Positions 55,301-64,000 of a DNA stretch of 64,000 nt are shown one piece after another. This stretch comes from Penelope pileata. Its lineage: Eukaryota > Chordata > Aves > Galliformes > Cracidae. The translations under genes were made by a program, and so were the position numbers. Under the pieces are notes generated by a model. The model was not told the origin of the DNA and searched no databases. It saw only the letters and a program-made list of their open reading frames with translations. The stretch lies in assembly GCA_013396635.1 (NCBI GenBank), contig WBMW01003829.1, positions 1,208,212 to 1,272,211 of the forward strand. The letters are read 5' to 3'. Within the stretch, counting starts at the first letter, position 1. Each line of letters opens with the position of its first letter.

Positions 55301-57867
55301 CCCACAGCCCGGCCCTGCTTCCCCTGCACGCTCTGAGGAGCAGAGGGGTCGGGGAGCAGCCCCAAGGGAGGAAGCAGCTGCGTGTGGGCAAGGGGCAGGG
55401 GCTGGCGGGCTGCCCGCAGTGCCAGGCAGAGCCTTTCTGCCCGGGGATGCGGCAGGGTCTGGCCGGGGAGAGCGGCGCGGTGGGGTGTGCCGCGGGAGAC
55501 CGCCGGCTTTGCCTTGATTCTCTTTTTTTTTTTCTTTCTTTTAATCCTCTTAAAAAAGTGTCAGGAAAAAGAGCTATCTTCCATGGCTGCTTGCAGGAAT
55601 TGACACCTCTTTGAGTTGTGACTCAGACACTTAAATGCAGCCCTGGCTTGCTGCGGACACGGAGGCTTTGGCTGTGTCTGCTGATGAGCACTGTGCTCTG
55701 CAGCCAGTTGGCTGTGGCAAAAGGTGGCAGTTGCAGTGCTGCAGGCAGGTGCTTTGGGGCTGGGTTAGAGCTCTGCATCGCAGCGTGGGAGCGTTCAGCC
55801 AGGCCCTTTGCTCTGCCTGCAGCCCCTTGCGCTTACCCCCTTCTTCTGAAGTGCAGCATCACTGCTGTTTAAGGAAATGTGTGTGGGCAAACCTGCTGTG
55901 TTTGCAGTGTCACCTGCAAGCCTGAGTGCAGGTGAATGCCCTCAGCTGGGTTTGTGGCAGACTTGTCTTGGAGTTCTGTAGGATTTCAGCTGAACGCTTC
56001 CCCAGCTGCTGCTTTGTACCCTGCGTGGGTGCGGAGCCCGTGTACGGCTGTGCCCGCAGCCAGGACCCGGCACACCGGTGTGCTGCTCTGCGCTGCTCCA
56101 CCAGGCCTTGCATGCTGGCCTGGGAGGAATCCCACAGAGCTCTGCAAACCTGATTCTGAGAGCTAAGTAATAATCAGGGTTTTTTTTTTGTTCCCCTTTC
56201 TTCTAAATACAAACAAACAAAACCCCTGCATTGCAGCAGCTGCTGAATCGCCCGTAACACAGCCCTGGTGATTAATCGCTCCTCCAGCGAAGCAGTGAGC
56301 AACTGGAACTGAAAAGGACACCTCTCTGTTAGGTTACATTTCACTTTTACTTTTTTTATTTCACTTCATTTGCGGCTCAGAGCGTTTCCTCACCCACTGC
56401 TGGGAGGAGGGCTCTGCTGCGGGAGGCAGTGTGGCTCCAGAGGTGCTGGAGGGACAGGTACGGCCCCGCTGTCCCCTCCTGCCTGGCCGTGGGGCTGTCA
56501 GGGTTCTCCTGCTTCCCCCCCATCCCTACCAGCAGAGCTGCACAGTTTGCTGTTCCCGGCTCCACCAGATCTCTGCACCCTGCCATCAGCTGCCTGGGGA
56601 ACCCACTGGCCCGTGATGGCAGGAATTAGTGGTGCCCTATCTGTGTGCTAGTCTGACGTGACTTTTTTTTCCTGCCTTNCGATTTAGGGGCAGAGCGCTG
56701 TCCTTGCTGTACTCAGATTTGTTTCTCGGGGCTGGGGTTGTTTTGGTCTGGCAGCCCCATCTCGGCACCGCGGCTCCTCCTGACCGCCAGCACGGGCACG
56801 CAGGGTGGCAGGGAGGAAGGAGGTGAATGGTGATCTGTTGCCTGTAACGCTGTGGCGGTGTGAGGGAGCTGAGCGGGGTTACCAGGGTGTGCTGTTTCCT
56901 GCCTTTGGTGGCCGTGCGTTTGCAAGTAAAATAGAAAAGTGTCTTCCATTGCAGTGGTGGTTTACTGGGCAGTGGTGAGGGCTCACAGGCCAGAGGGAAA
57001 CCACAAGGGATGCTCACAGTGCTTCTGCTCATCCTTCTCTGTATTTGTCAGACACAATGGGCTGCTGTGACGCTGCTTGCCCGCACACAGGTGTGCTCTG
57101 CCAGTGCTGGCACACTGTCCCTGGGCAGCTCACAGCAAGGGGAAGGTGCTGGTAGATCTCCATCAGCCGCAGATAGAGGGGGAAAAGCCCTTTCAGTGAT
57201 GAGGAGGGTCAGCCTGATGCAGAGTTAAAGAGTAATTGATTTCAAGGTCTCATGGTATCACCTTTTCAGTCTCCGAATAAACAGATTTTCACCGCGGTCA
57301 GGAAGCTTGTTCTGCTGTCCTGCTCCCAGCACCAGCGCTGTGTTGGTGTGCACAGAGGTCTGAGGAGGCACTTAACGGCCTGAGAGCGCGTTTTTCCCAC
57401 CACATTGGCTGGCTTGGTGGAAGATGTTTCCCCTCCCTCCCAGCCCTGTGCTGTGACTGTGATTTCAGTTTTCTCCAAAGCAATTGATTTTCTCCCCAGG
57501 ACTCTGATGGCTGTTGCTGTCTCTGTTGGTGCAGCTGGTTTTGCTGTGCAGGATCCCAGCATGCAGTTGACCCACGCAGGGCAGTTTCTCCAGGCAGCTC
57601 AGCTTGGTATGGCAGCAGGAGCTAACATTTGCAGTGTCTCACTTCTTTCTCCCTTTCTCTATTTCCTTTTCTTTTTTTCCCCCTGCAGAACACAAGTGCC
57701 CGGTGGACCAGAGGGAGCAGTTAGAAGAAACCCTGCCTCTGATTTTGGGCCTGATCCTGGGGCTGGTTATCGTGATAACCCTCTGTGTTTACCACATCCA
57801 CCATAAGCTGACAGCCAACCAAGTGCAAATTCCTCGTGACAGATCTCAGTACAAACACATGGGATAG
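49352..57867 (+). CDS. LAMP5: LAMP5 (BAD-LAMP), lysosome-associated membrane protein family member 5, complete
   Basis: Type I membrane glycoprotein of neuronal and dendritic-cell endosomes. Coding exons are 49352-49391, 49645-49817, 49937-50068, 50158-50263, 51334-51522 and 57689-57867, with GT/AG borders and one continuous frame of 272 residues (human about 280 from memory). Residues 1 to about 21 form a signal peptide. The lumenal LAMP-like domain has four cysteines (C49, C91, C174, C217), probably two disulfides, and sequons at N27, N45, N94 and N119. A transmembrane helix lies at about 230-249 (PLILGLILGLVIVITLCVY). The cytosolic tail ends R-S-Q-Y-K-H-M-G, and Y268-K-H-M271 is a YxxPhi endocytic signal known for this protein. 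The start ATG has A at -3 and G at +4. The N-terminus is more diverged than the rest, which is nearly collinear with mammalian LAMP5. The gene lies downstream of PLCB4 on the same strand and faces PAK5. Confidence 0.97.
49645..49817 (+). CDS. LAMP5: LAMP5 exon 2
   Basis: 173 nt. The acceptor is CTGCCCGCAG and the donor GAT|GTGAGT. It completes His14, then includes AEQEVENLSGLSPNPEKDIF and continues to WASNYVD. It carries C49 and the sequons N27 and N45. Confidence 0.97.
49937..50068 (+). CDS. LAMP5: LAMP5 exon 3
   Basis: 132 nt, 44 residues, phase 0 at both ends, starting LITEQADIPLSRGAEMKGKC and ending YTLKLFFLK. The acceptor is GTCCGCAG and the donor AAG|GTACGG. It carries C91 and the sequon at N94 (NES). 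Confidence 0.96.
50158..50263 (+). CDS. LAMP5: LAMP5 exon 4
   Basis: 106 nt, 35 residues plus one base, starting EGHNTSRGQEAFWRLSRIQF and ending KDAVS. The acceptor is CCCCGCAG and the donor AGCC|GTAAGC. It carries the sequon N119 (NTS). Confidence 0.96.
50264..51333 (+). other. LAMP5 intron 4
   Basis: 1.07 kb, leaving the CpG island at its 5' end. No other feature recognised. A 149-codon minus-strand frame at 50585-51034 shows no family resemblance. Confidence 0.75.
51334..51522 (+). CDS. LAMP5: LAMP5 exon 5
   Basis: 189 nt. The acceptor is CCCCTCGGCAG and the donor GAAG|GTAAGG. It encodes the split Pro, then GKHTASSHRLSALVTPAGKS and on to DFVFSE plus one base. C174 is here. SALVTPAGKSYECQAQQTIS is almost invariant in the family as I remember it. 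Confidence 0.97.
51523..57688 (+). other. LAMP5 intron 5 (6.2 kb) with AT-rich islands
   Basis: GC-richer than the PLCB4 introns. AT-rich islands at about 52801-52975, 53461-53600 and 53730-53850 contain several TAAT-type cores and look unlike the intron around them. They are candidate enhancers on composition alone. A TTGTTTTTTG-type repeat lies at 54131-54160. No gene is supported among the many overlapping open frames. Confidence 0.6.
54131..54160. repeat. T-rich (TTGTTTTTTG)n simple repeat
   Basis: About three imperfect copies of a TTGTTTTTTG-like unit in a T-rich run inside LAMP5 intron 5. Confidence 0.8.
57689..57867 (+). CDS. LAMP5: LAMP5 exon 6 (transmembrane and sorting signal)
   Basis: The acceptor is a long T/C tract ending CCCCCTGCAG. 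It encodes HKCPVDQREQLEETLPLILG, the transmembrane helix and the tail ending DRSQYKHMG, then TAG at 57865-57867. The carboxyl tail is the part best conserved with mammals. Confidence 0.97.
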
Positions 57868-58870
57868 GCGACAGGACCGAGAGGCTCGAATGTTTATCAG
57901 GTAGAAAAAGCAAAAGCACTTTTTTCTATGGGAGAGGAAAGGTTCTGTGGGGAGAGAGATGGTATTCACAGCACCCAGCTGCAGGCACTGTGCAGACGCA
58001 CACCATCACGCTGTAATGCAGTGAGTGCACCGCTGTCTCCATGGGACAACCGAGCACATCTGATCTTAGGAGGGAGCCTGTGGCAGTAGGTGCTGTGAGT
58101 ACCTTCTTAATCAGCTGTGCCGATCACCTGCAAACAAATATTTCCCATGTCAAAGTCTAACCACTGGGGGCAAAATGGATTTTTTTTCATTTTTCTTTTT
58201 TCCTCAAGGGGCTCTTACCTCCCCCATGCACTGCTCTTGGCACACGTTCAGCCTCTCTGTGCATCTCCAGGGAGTGGGGCTTAGAGGGACGGGGCCACTG
58301 CAGAGATCTCATTAAGGTCCTCCAAGAAAGGGGCATGAACCACATTCCTAGGATTTGCACTCATGTTAAGGAGAGCATGAAGGAGGTACAGGTGTGCTTT
58401 AGAGAAAATTCAGGCCGGGTCTGGTCCTCAAGCTGGTGTAAGCTGGAGTAACTCCAGCAGAGCAGATTGCAGCCAGCTGAGGAACTGACCCCACACTTGA
58501 AGTGAAGAAAGTTTGTTTTTGCTTCCTGAGCCACATCTGAATTAAACTTAACAAAACAAAAAAGGGGGGGGGAGGTTGGGGGAGAAAGAGTATCGATACA
58601 CAAATTATAAAGTGCCATGCTACTGCAAGTCAACTGAGAAATGCTTTTGGCTGGACATCCTGCACGTATTGTGATTGTTGTTGAGATGTTACATTGCTAC
58701 CTGCAACCGATATTTTCACAATGAAACAAAAACAAAACAAATGTTCAAGTTACTATGCAGATTATTCAGGTATAATCTAATGTAACAGAAGAAACATAAG
58801 GAAACCCTTGGAATCTAACCTTAAATGTAGTCCATTTTTAAATGAATTAAAACATGTACATATATAGTAC
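57868..58870 (+). other. LAMP5: LAMP5 3'UTR (inferred end)
   Basis: About 1.0 kb after the stop with no coding character. It includes a G-run near 58564 and becomes AT-rich toward the candidate poly(A) signal ATTAAA at 58846. An earlier ATTAAA at 58541-58546 could give a shorter form. Confidence 0.55.
58846..58851 (+). terminator. LAMP5: LAMP5 candidate poly(A) signal ATTAAA
   Basis: Second most common poly(A) hexamer, followed within about 30-45 bases by a T/G-rich stretch (TTGCGTTCTTGTTTTG). It would place cleavage near 58865-58875. Confidence 0.5.
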
Positions 58871-61790
58871 TTGACTTGCGTTCTTGTTTTGAAACGCCGT
58901 GATGCTTTCTGCCAGATCTGTGATGCTAATGGGACTGGTGGAACGATCCGCAGGCTGAGGGATGCTGCGGAACGCAGCCTGCGGTCTGAGCAGTGTGCCT
59001 GGGGCAGGTATTCTGTGGGGGCTTGGTGTCCTGTGACTTGCTGGCAATCTCACCTCTCGTATTCTGATCACTGTCACTTCTTTCTTACATCTGTTGTGGG
59101 TGTATTTCACTGGGGTCCCAGCCGGCTTCCACTGAAACCTTGGTCTTCCTTGGTTGTGGTGTTAGCCCAGAGCTTGTCGTAGCTGAGGGTATGGAGAACA
59201 CCTTGTTCTTCTTGAAGTGATTCGATCCAAACAGACTCATACAGGCAACTCCCTCTTCAGCTCAAAATAATAGAGTAATATGCCAAGAAAAGTTGTAATT
59301 TTGATGTTGAAACTGTTATTGATTTGTACGTATTTACAGCAAAAGTATGCTCAGTGTTTGATTATTTCCAGCTACGTGGCAAAAGTAAAATTAAAGCAGA
59401 ATGAAGTTACATTGCTGAACTGCCCCTGCACTGAGGTGGAAGAGCGCTGTCGGTCTGCCCTGGCAGGTTCGGGTCTGTCAGCAGCAGCAGCTGGTGGTGT
59501 GCGAGCAGAGCGGGAGCTGCTGCCCTGCAGCGTGTGCGATGCCAGCGTGGCAGCCTTAAGGTTTGACAGAGAAAGCTGAATATTTGGGCAACTCCTCCCT
59601 CCCCCAACCCATACTTAAAATGTTAGAAGAAACCCTTTGAATCTTTCAGTTCAAGCCATAGTTTTGCTAAGTTGTTGAATTTTCCATCAATTTAAGCTTT
59701 TCCAAACATATTTTTCAAATTGTTTATGAGAGTTTAAAATAGCTGTCTGATTTCTCCCCCACCCATCAAACTACAGCAGTGTCTTGAGGATGGCAGCGCT
59801 TTTACTGTGATTTCATTTATATTTAAATTTTTTTTATATTTCATTTTGTGTTTAGCTTTTAGTCCTAGATGACTTGTCGTGAGCTAGCTGCGAACTCGAG
59901 CACTTTGCTTGATGGATGTTTATGAACACACTGGTAGAACGTGGGTAAATACAAGGAACTTGTCAGCCTACGAAGCTCTGTAAGGACCTGGAATAATTAA
60001 GTACTTACAGGAACAGCTGTTGATGACTTGCGAAGTACTTATGAATAGAACTTTAATTATGATTTTTTGGTGTATTTCTGAGGAAGAGAGTTGCATTGCC
60101 AGTAAATGCCCTGGCCTCTGCTACTGCAATTACAACTATTTGTGAATCGCTTTAGAACTGGCAAGCTGAGGGAAAAATGCATCGGTTATTGGTGACAACA
60201 GTGGCACCAGGTAAGTGGACTTGGTTACGCCCTGCTTCTGTTTTTGACTGGCTCTGAGGGACTATGGCTGAAATCTCTTACATACTTTTTTTTTCAAATT
60301 ATTTTTTTTCCCCTAAGGATGGTGGCCGATGCATTTTGAAGTATTTACTGATGTCGCAACCAAAAGTATACGGCCTAATATAAACCCTAATTTGTAAGAC
60401 TTAATTCTTAAAGAGCAAATAGTAGCAGAGATTCATTAGCCAACTTGATGCTGAAGGGCCTCGTAAAGAAAAAATACAGATTATCTAGGGGACAGGGAAA
60501 GAAGGCGGAACTGAGGTGTCAGGGTGTGCCAGTCAGGTCTCGCAATTTCTTGGTACTTCATGGCTGACTGCAGTGGGATGTCTGGATGCTTCTGCCTGCC
60601 GCTGGCAGTGCCAGCACGTGCTGAGCGATGGCAGGCTTCCTTGGCGTGTTTGTAAAGACTGTGTGTGCGTGTGCCGGTGTTCTGGGGACAGGGCACGCTC
60701 CAAGCGGCTGAATCCCGGTGCCTTGGGTTCAGAGGGCTGCGTCCCTCAATATTTCTCTAACTACACCGCTTGGTTCAGCCTGCCAAGCCACGACGGTGAT
60801 TTCTGCTGCAGGGACGGTTTGTTCTGTGCAAGGAGAAGAGGAAGGGGAGGCTGGTGTGGGAAAAGTGGGTGCTCCTGGCCTGCTCAGGTCTGGAAACAGG
60901 GAAACAAAATCAGTCTCTCAAGTCAAGGGGTTTTGCAAAGGCTGATGAGATGTATTTGCGTGATTATCTCTTGCCATTATTTTTCCATTTTTCCCCCTTT
61001 TATCTCATAGGCTGTATGTTTTTCTGCACTGCGCCCCCCAAGTCTTTGCACTTTCCTCTGTAACACAATTTAAAGGTGTTTTTTTTCAGTTGTGGGGGGA
61101 TTCTTATTTAAGCATTATGCCTCTTCCAACTTGCAGTTCCTTAAGTAAATTAGATATGTACATATTCACACATACATAAAGGAACCTTTTTCCTTGTTAC
61201 TGGCTTGGCAGAACACTGTGTGACATTGTGCACAATTATTTAGAAAATAGACACAAGGCAGGGAAAACAACCACACTGAAAATGGAATTATTTAGTAATT
61301 AATTTATTTAACTTGCATGTGCATTGTCTCACCAGTAGCTGGTGTTCACAAAAAAAAAAAAATAACTTTAAAACCGACAAAACTTTCAGAAAACTTGATG
61401 AACACTGTTTGAAGTATCTAATGATAAGAAAGTTGCAGAAAATTCTCCACTTGTACAGTCTAAAATGTGCAGAATATTAAAGAGAAAAACCCACCAACCC
61501 CACTTTTATTCAAAGATGGTTAAAAAAGTTTGTTTTGTCTAGTTTTACAGTTCCACGTGTATGCCATTGCCTTTACCGGTGCAGCCTTTTTTTCCTGAGT
61601 TGTCAAGACTACGAAATACAAACACTTAACAGCTCTGTCGGTGCCCGTGTTCTCTCAGCTGGGTTCCTGTGGGCCTGTACCCGCAGAGCGTGTTTGTGGC
61701 AGGGCAGAAGCTCAGCTCAACGTGTCTCCTTGAAATGTGCAAACAGGGTTAAGAAGAGAAAGCAGGTGGGGGTGAGACATACACGTTAAA
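58871..61790. other. LAMP5-PAK5 intergenic region (tail to tail)
   Basis: About 2.9 kb between the inferred 3' ends of the convergent genes. It holds a 10-bp inverted repeat at 58948-58984 and AT-rich stretches. Open frames here overlap on both strands and match nothing I know. Part of the right side may belong to a longer PAK5 3'UTR. Confidence 0.6.
58948..58984. repeat. 10-bp perfect inverted repeat just past LAMP5 3' end
   Basis: CCGCAGGCTG (58948-58957) and CAGCCTGCGG (58975-58984) are exact reverse complements with a 17-base spacer. A competing short stem (CTGCG / CGCAG) overlaps the spacer and right arm. Confidence 0.9.
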
Positions 61791-63280
61791 GAACATTTAT
61801 TCAATGTTCAAGTTTGTATTTCTCTCCCCTTTTTTAATTGATACTCTCCCTTCAACTGTCACTTAACCTTTAAAGGCAGTACTAAGAAAGCTTCTGTCCT
61901 ATTGGCAAATCTTTTGGCTGGGAGGAAGATCTTTAAGAAACAGCCCCTGCCAGGTTTAGATGTTTGGTTGTAATTTGCTACAATAAATAACAATATATTC
62001 ACTATGAAGTTTCATCATAAGAAATAAGCTAATTGTGTTGTCACAAAATTGGCTTTTTGTTTCTTAATGGTATCATAAAATGAGGTCAGTAAGAAAAACA
62101 TAACTGGAAAAACATGGCTTTCATATTATACATAATTAAAAAGAATTAATAAATAAAATTCATTTATCATTGAAATAATTATGAAGCACTTCTAAAAATT
62201 GTAAAGGCAAAAATCTATTTAGGCCTACAGTTAACATGCAAGTTCATCCAACAAGTAACACAAAAATGTACCGCAGTAGTCAACTGTTGTATCAACATTC
62301 AAGAAGGTCTAGACAGCAGCACAACTTCTATATGGCAAACATCTCGTAACGTACCACAACGGTCTCTTCCAAAGCTGGAGAACACCTCCGTCAGCTTCCA
62401 GAGCGTGACACAAATAACGGGCGTTGTTGCAATAACGGAACTGGACTGACCTTGCAGCAGCGGAAAATGAAGGGACCGCCATGTTGTTGGATCACCCTTG
62501 AGCAAAGGTGTGTGACGTGTTCGTTCCCACCGCTGGAGGAAGGGACAGCTGAGGGCCCCGGTGCCTTCCAGCACTCACCAGAAGCTCTGATTGCCACCAC
62601 GTGGCCAGCAGCCCTGAGGGGGCAACGCTCCAAGTGAGTGCTCTGAGAGCGTTCGTGGCCTTGGCAAGCGCTCTCCTCAGCCTGAAGGAAAATCTGCCAA
62701 ATGCTCTAACTTCCTAAAGGGCTTATTTTCCATGTTCAAAAGGGTTAAAAAAAGTAGGAAACTTTTATCTCAAATTCTTGTTAAGTTACACTTATTACTT
62801 CTACGAGCACAATGGTTACATGACAAAGTACTGCAAATTATCAAAAGTACTGTACAGAAAATTACAAATTCATTTCAAAATACATTACACTGCTATGACT
62901 GAGATTAAAAAGTGCTTTTTTTTTTGTCAGAGAAGTGTTCTTCTGAAATAGAAGTGCTGTAGCCATTACTTCTGCAATGAAATTCTGGTGTTTCGCTCCG
63001 GTTGTGCTATCCTCTATTCGTTACCTTTTCCACCGTGTATGCACTTGGTGCCTTCTGCCTGGATGGCCAAGATGAGAATGTGGCACAGCCATGGTCTGTG
63101 GCCGCCCACGTGATGGCCAGGATCTGCCCCTGGTTTTTACACACCACCTTAGTTCCATGGGGCAGGTTTTCCCGTGCAAGGTTTCGCTCACCCCTTCCCG
63201 TGGTTCCCACACAACCGCTGGGATTTCTGCACGGCCATGACCCGGCCTCTGCACCAACCTCCTCGGAGCAGTCGCTGCGT
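61791..63280 (-). other. PAK5: PAK5 3'UTR (inferred end)
   Basis: AT-rich sequence on the minus strand after the PAK5 stop, except for a GC-richer patch at about 62340-62690. The left border is set by a candidate AATAAA. A longer UTR reaching about 61.3 kb is possible because further TTTATT stretches occur on the plus strand. Confidence 0.5.
61796..61801 (-). terminator. PAK5: PAK5 candidate poly(A) signal AATAAA
   Basis: TTTATT on the plus strand. In the minus direction it is followed by a GTGTATGTCT stretch about 15-25 bases on. The implied 3'UTR of about 1.5 kb is reasonable. Confidence 0.4.
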
Positions 63281-63436
63281 TCAGCGGTGCCTGTGCTGCC
63301 TCATGAGGGGCACGATGCAAGAAGGGGGCCCGGCCAGTTTGAGGAACGGGTGTCTCAGCAGTTCCTGCGCCGTGGCTCTCTGCGAGGGCTCCCGCACCAG
63401 CATCAAGTCCAAAAAGCCCCGGAGGACCGAGGAGAC
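63281..63436 (-). CDS. PAK5: PAK5 (PAK7), p21-activated kinase 5, last coding exon
   Basis: Group II p21-activated Ser/Thr kinase, an effector of CDC42/RAC in neurons, of which only the final exon is in the window. On the minus strand the acceptor GGTGTTGCAG precedes codons for VSSVLRGFLDLMLVREPSQR followed by ATAQELLRHPFLKLAGPPSC and IVPLMRQHRHR, with TGA at 63283-63281: 51 residues. R-E-P-S-Q-R-A-T-A-Q-E-L-L carries the invariant Arg of kinase subdomain XI, and H-P-F-L is the typical end of STE20-type kinase domains. The tail fits PAK5 rather than PAK4 or PAK6 as I remember them (human PAK5 ends with a similar Arg/His-rich peptide). The rest of the roughly 720-residue protein lies beyond the right edge. 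Confidence 0.93.
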   Translation of the reverse strand, partial: VSSVLRGFLDLMLVREPSQRATAQELLRHPFLKLAGPPSCIVPLMRQHRHR

Positions 63437-64000
63437 CTGCAACACCGAGCTGGCATTAGGGGCAGACAAAGACAAGCATTTCCAGCCTATGCTGACTTGC
63501 ATGCTATTTTTCTTGTGAAGACAAGGGACGCTCTGAGCTTCCTGTGACAAAGATGCGCCGAGCTGAAGCACCACGCATCTCCTGTGTGCTGGTCATGTTG
63601 GCAGCACCGGGGTGCAGAATGGCACACAGTACTCAGCTTTGTATGCAGCATGAGAAAAGCAGTAACACACATGGCATTACTGCTGAGGGCTCAGGTGTGA
63701 CTTCATCCAGAAGAGGACCCAAAGGCTTTGACACTGGGCATGGCTCTACCACCCCCCACAGAGTACAGCCTGCGTGCTACCTTGCTCTGCTCCTTGGGCA
63801 GGGCAGGAAGTGCAGGGAGCATGAGGCTCTGCCCAGCTCCCTTCGCTAGCACTCACTGCAAAAGTAAACCCAACACTGGGCACAAAAGGCCTCACCTGCC
63901 TGCTGTCCTCCCACATCAGTCTTACACAGCACCCCCTGCTCGAGGTGGCACCTGAAGACACAGTTTGCCCTTTGGGCACAGCACTGTGGTTTTGTGCCAC
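63437..64000 (-). other. PAK5: PAK5 intron (3' part)
   Basis: Intronic sequence preceding the last exon on the minus strand. The preceding kinase-domain exon is not in the window. Overlapping open frames on both strands are judged to be chance. Confidence 0.7.

Noticed and set aside
63002..63547. 181-codon plus-strand frame
   Set aside because: It is antisense to the PAK5 last exon and 3'UTR. The openness reflects the coding constraint of PAK5 on the other strand.

Overview
The window is vertebrate nuclear DNA, most likely from a bird and probably a galliform. The support is long introns with GT/AG splice sites, CR1 LINE 3' tails (the typical avian retroposon), and three protein genes in the same order and orientation as I recall for human 20p12.2: PLCB4 (+), LAMP5 (+), PAK5 (-). 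Gene identities come from reading the translated exons against remembered family sequences. No database search was run.

Layout. From 1 to about 45.8 kb lies the 3' part of PLCB4 (phospholipase C beta-4). Fourteen constitutive coding exons encode the last 503 residues: the end of the catalytic barrel, the C2 domain, a low-complexity linker and the long basic coiled-coil C-terminal domain. They join in frame without a break. A 37-nt cassette exon (41173-41209) sits before the last exon. Including it makes the first part of the last exon read in a second frame, which replaces a tail ending in a PDZ-ligand-like T-V-V with a 41-residue tail. Introns are AT-rich and hold three CR1 fragments and one possible solo LTR. 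The 3'UTR has two AATAAA signals (45246 and 45755) and an assembly gap inside a poly-T run.

From about 46 kb the base composition becomes clearly more GC-rich. LAMP5 (BAD-LAMP) starts in a CpG island (about 48.55-50.30 kb). Its six coding exons (49352-57867) encode a complete 272-residue type I membrane protein with a signal peptide, a four-cysteine LAMP-like lumenal domain, one transmembrane helix and a C-terminal YxxPhi sorting signal. The 6.2-kb last intron contains AT-rich islands that look like candidate regulatory elements.

At the right end, the last coding exon of PAK5 (63281-63436, minus strand) encodes the end of a PAK-type kinase domain. It is followed on the minus strand by an AT-rich 3'UTR running toward about 61.8 kb. 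LAMP5 and PAK5 are therefore tail to tail.

Functionally, the three genes share neural expression in mammals (Gq-coupled phosphoinositide signalling, neuronal endosomal LAMP, neuronal group II PAK), but nothing in the sequence ties them into one pathway. I found no tRNA, rRNA, CRISPR or bacterial-type feature. Most other open frames are chance frames in introns or in the CpG island.
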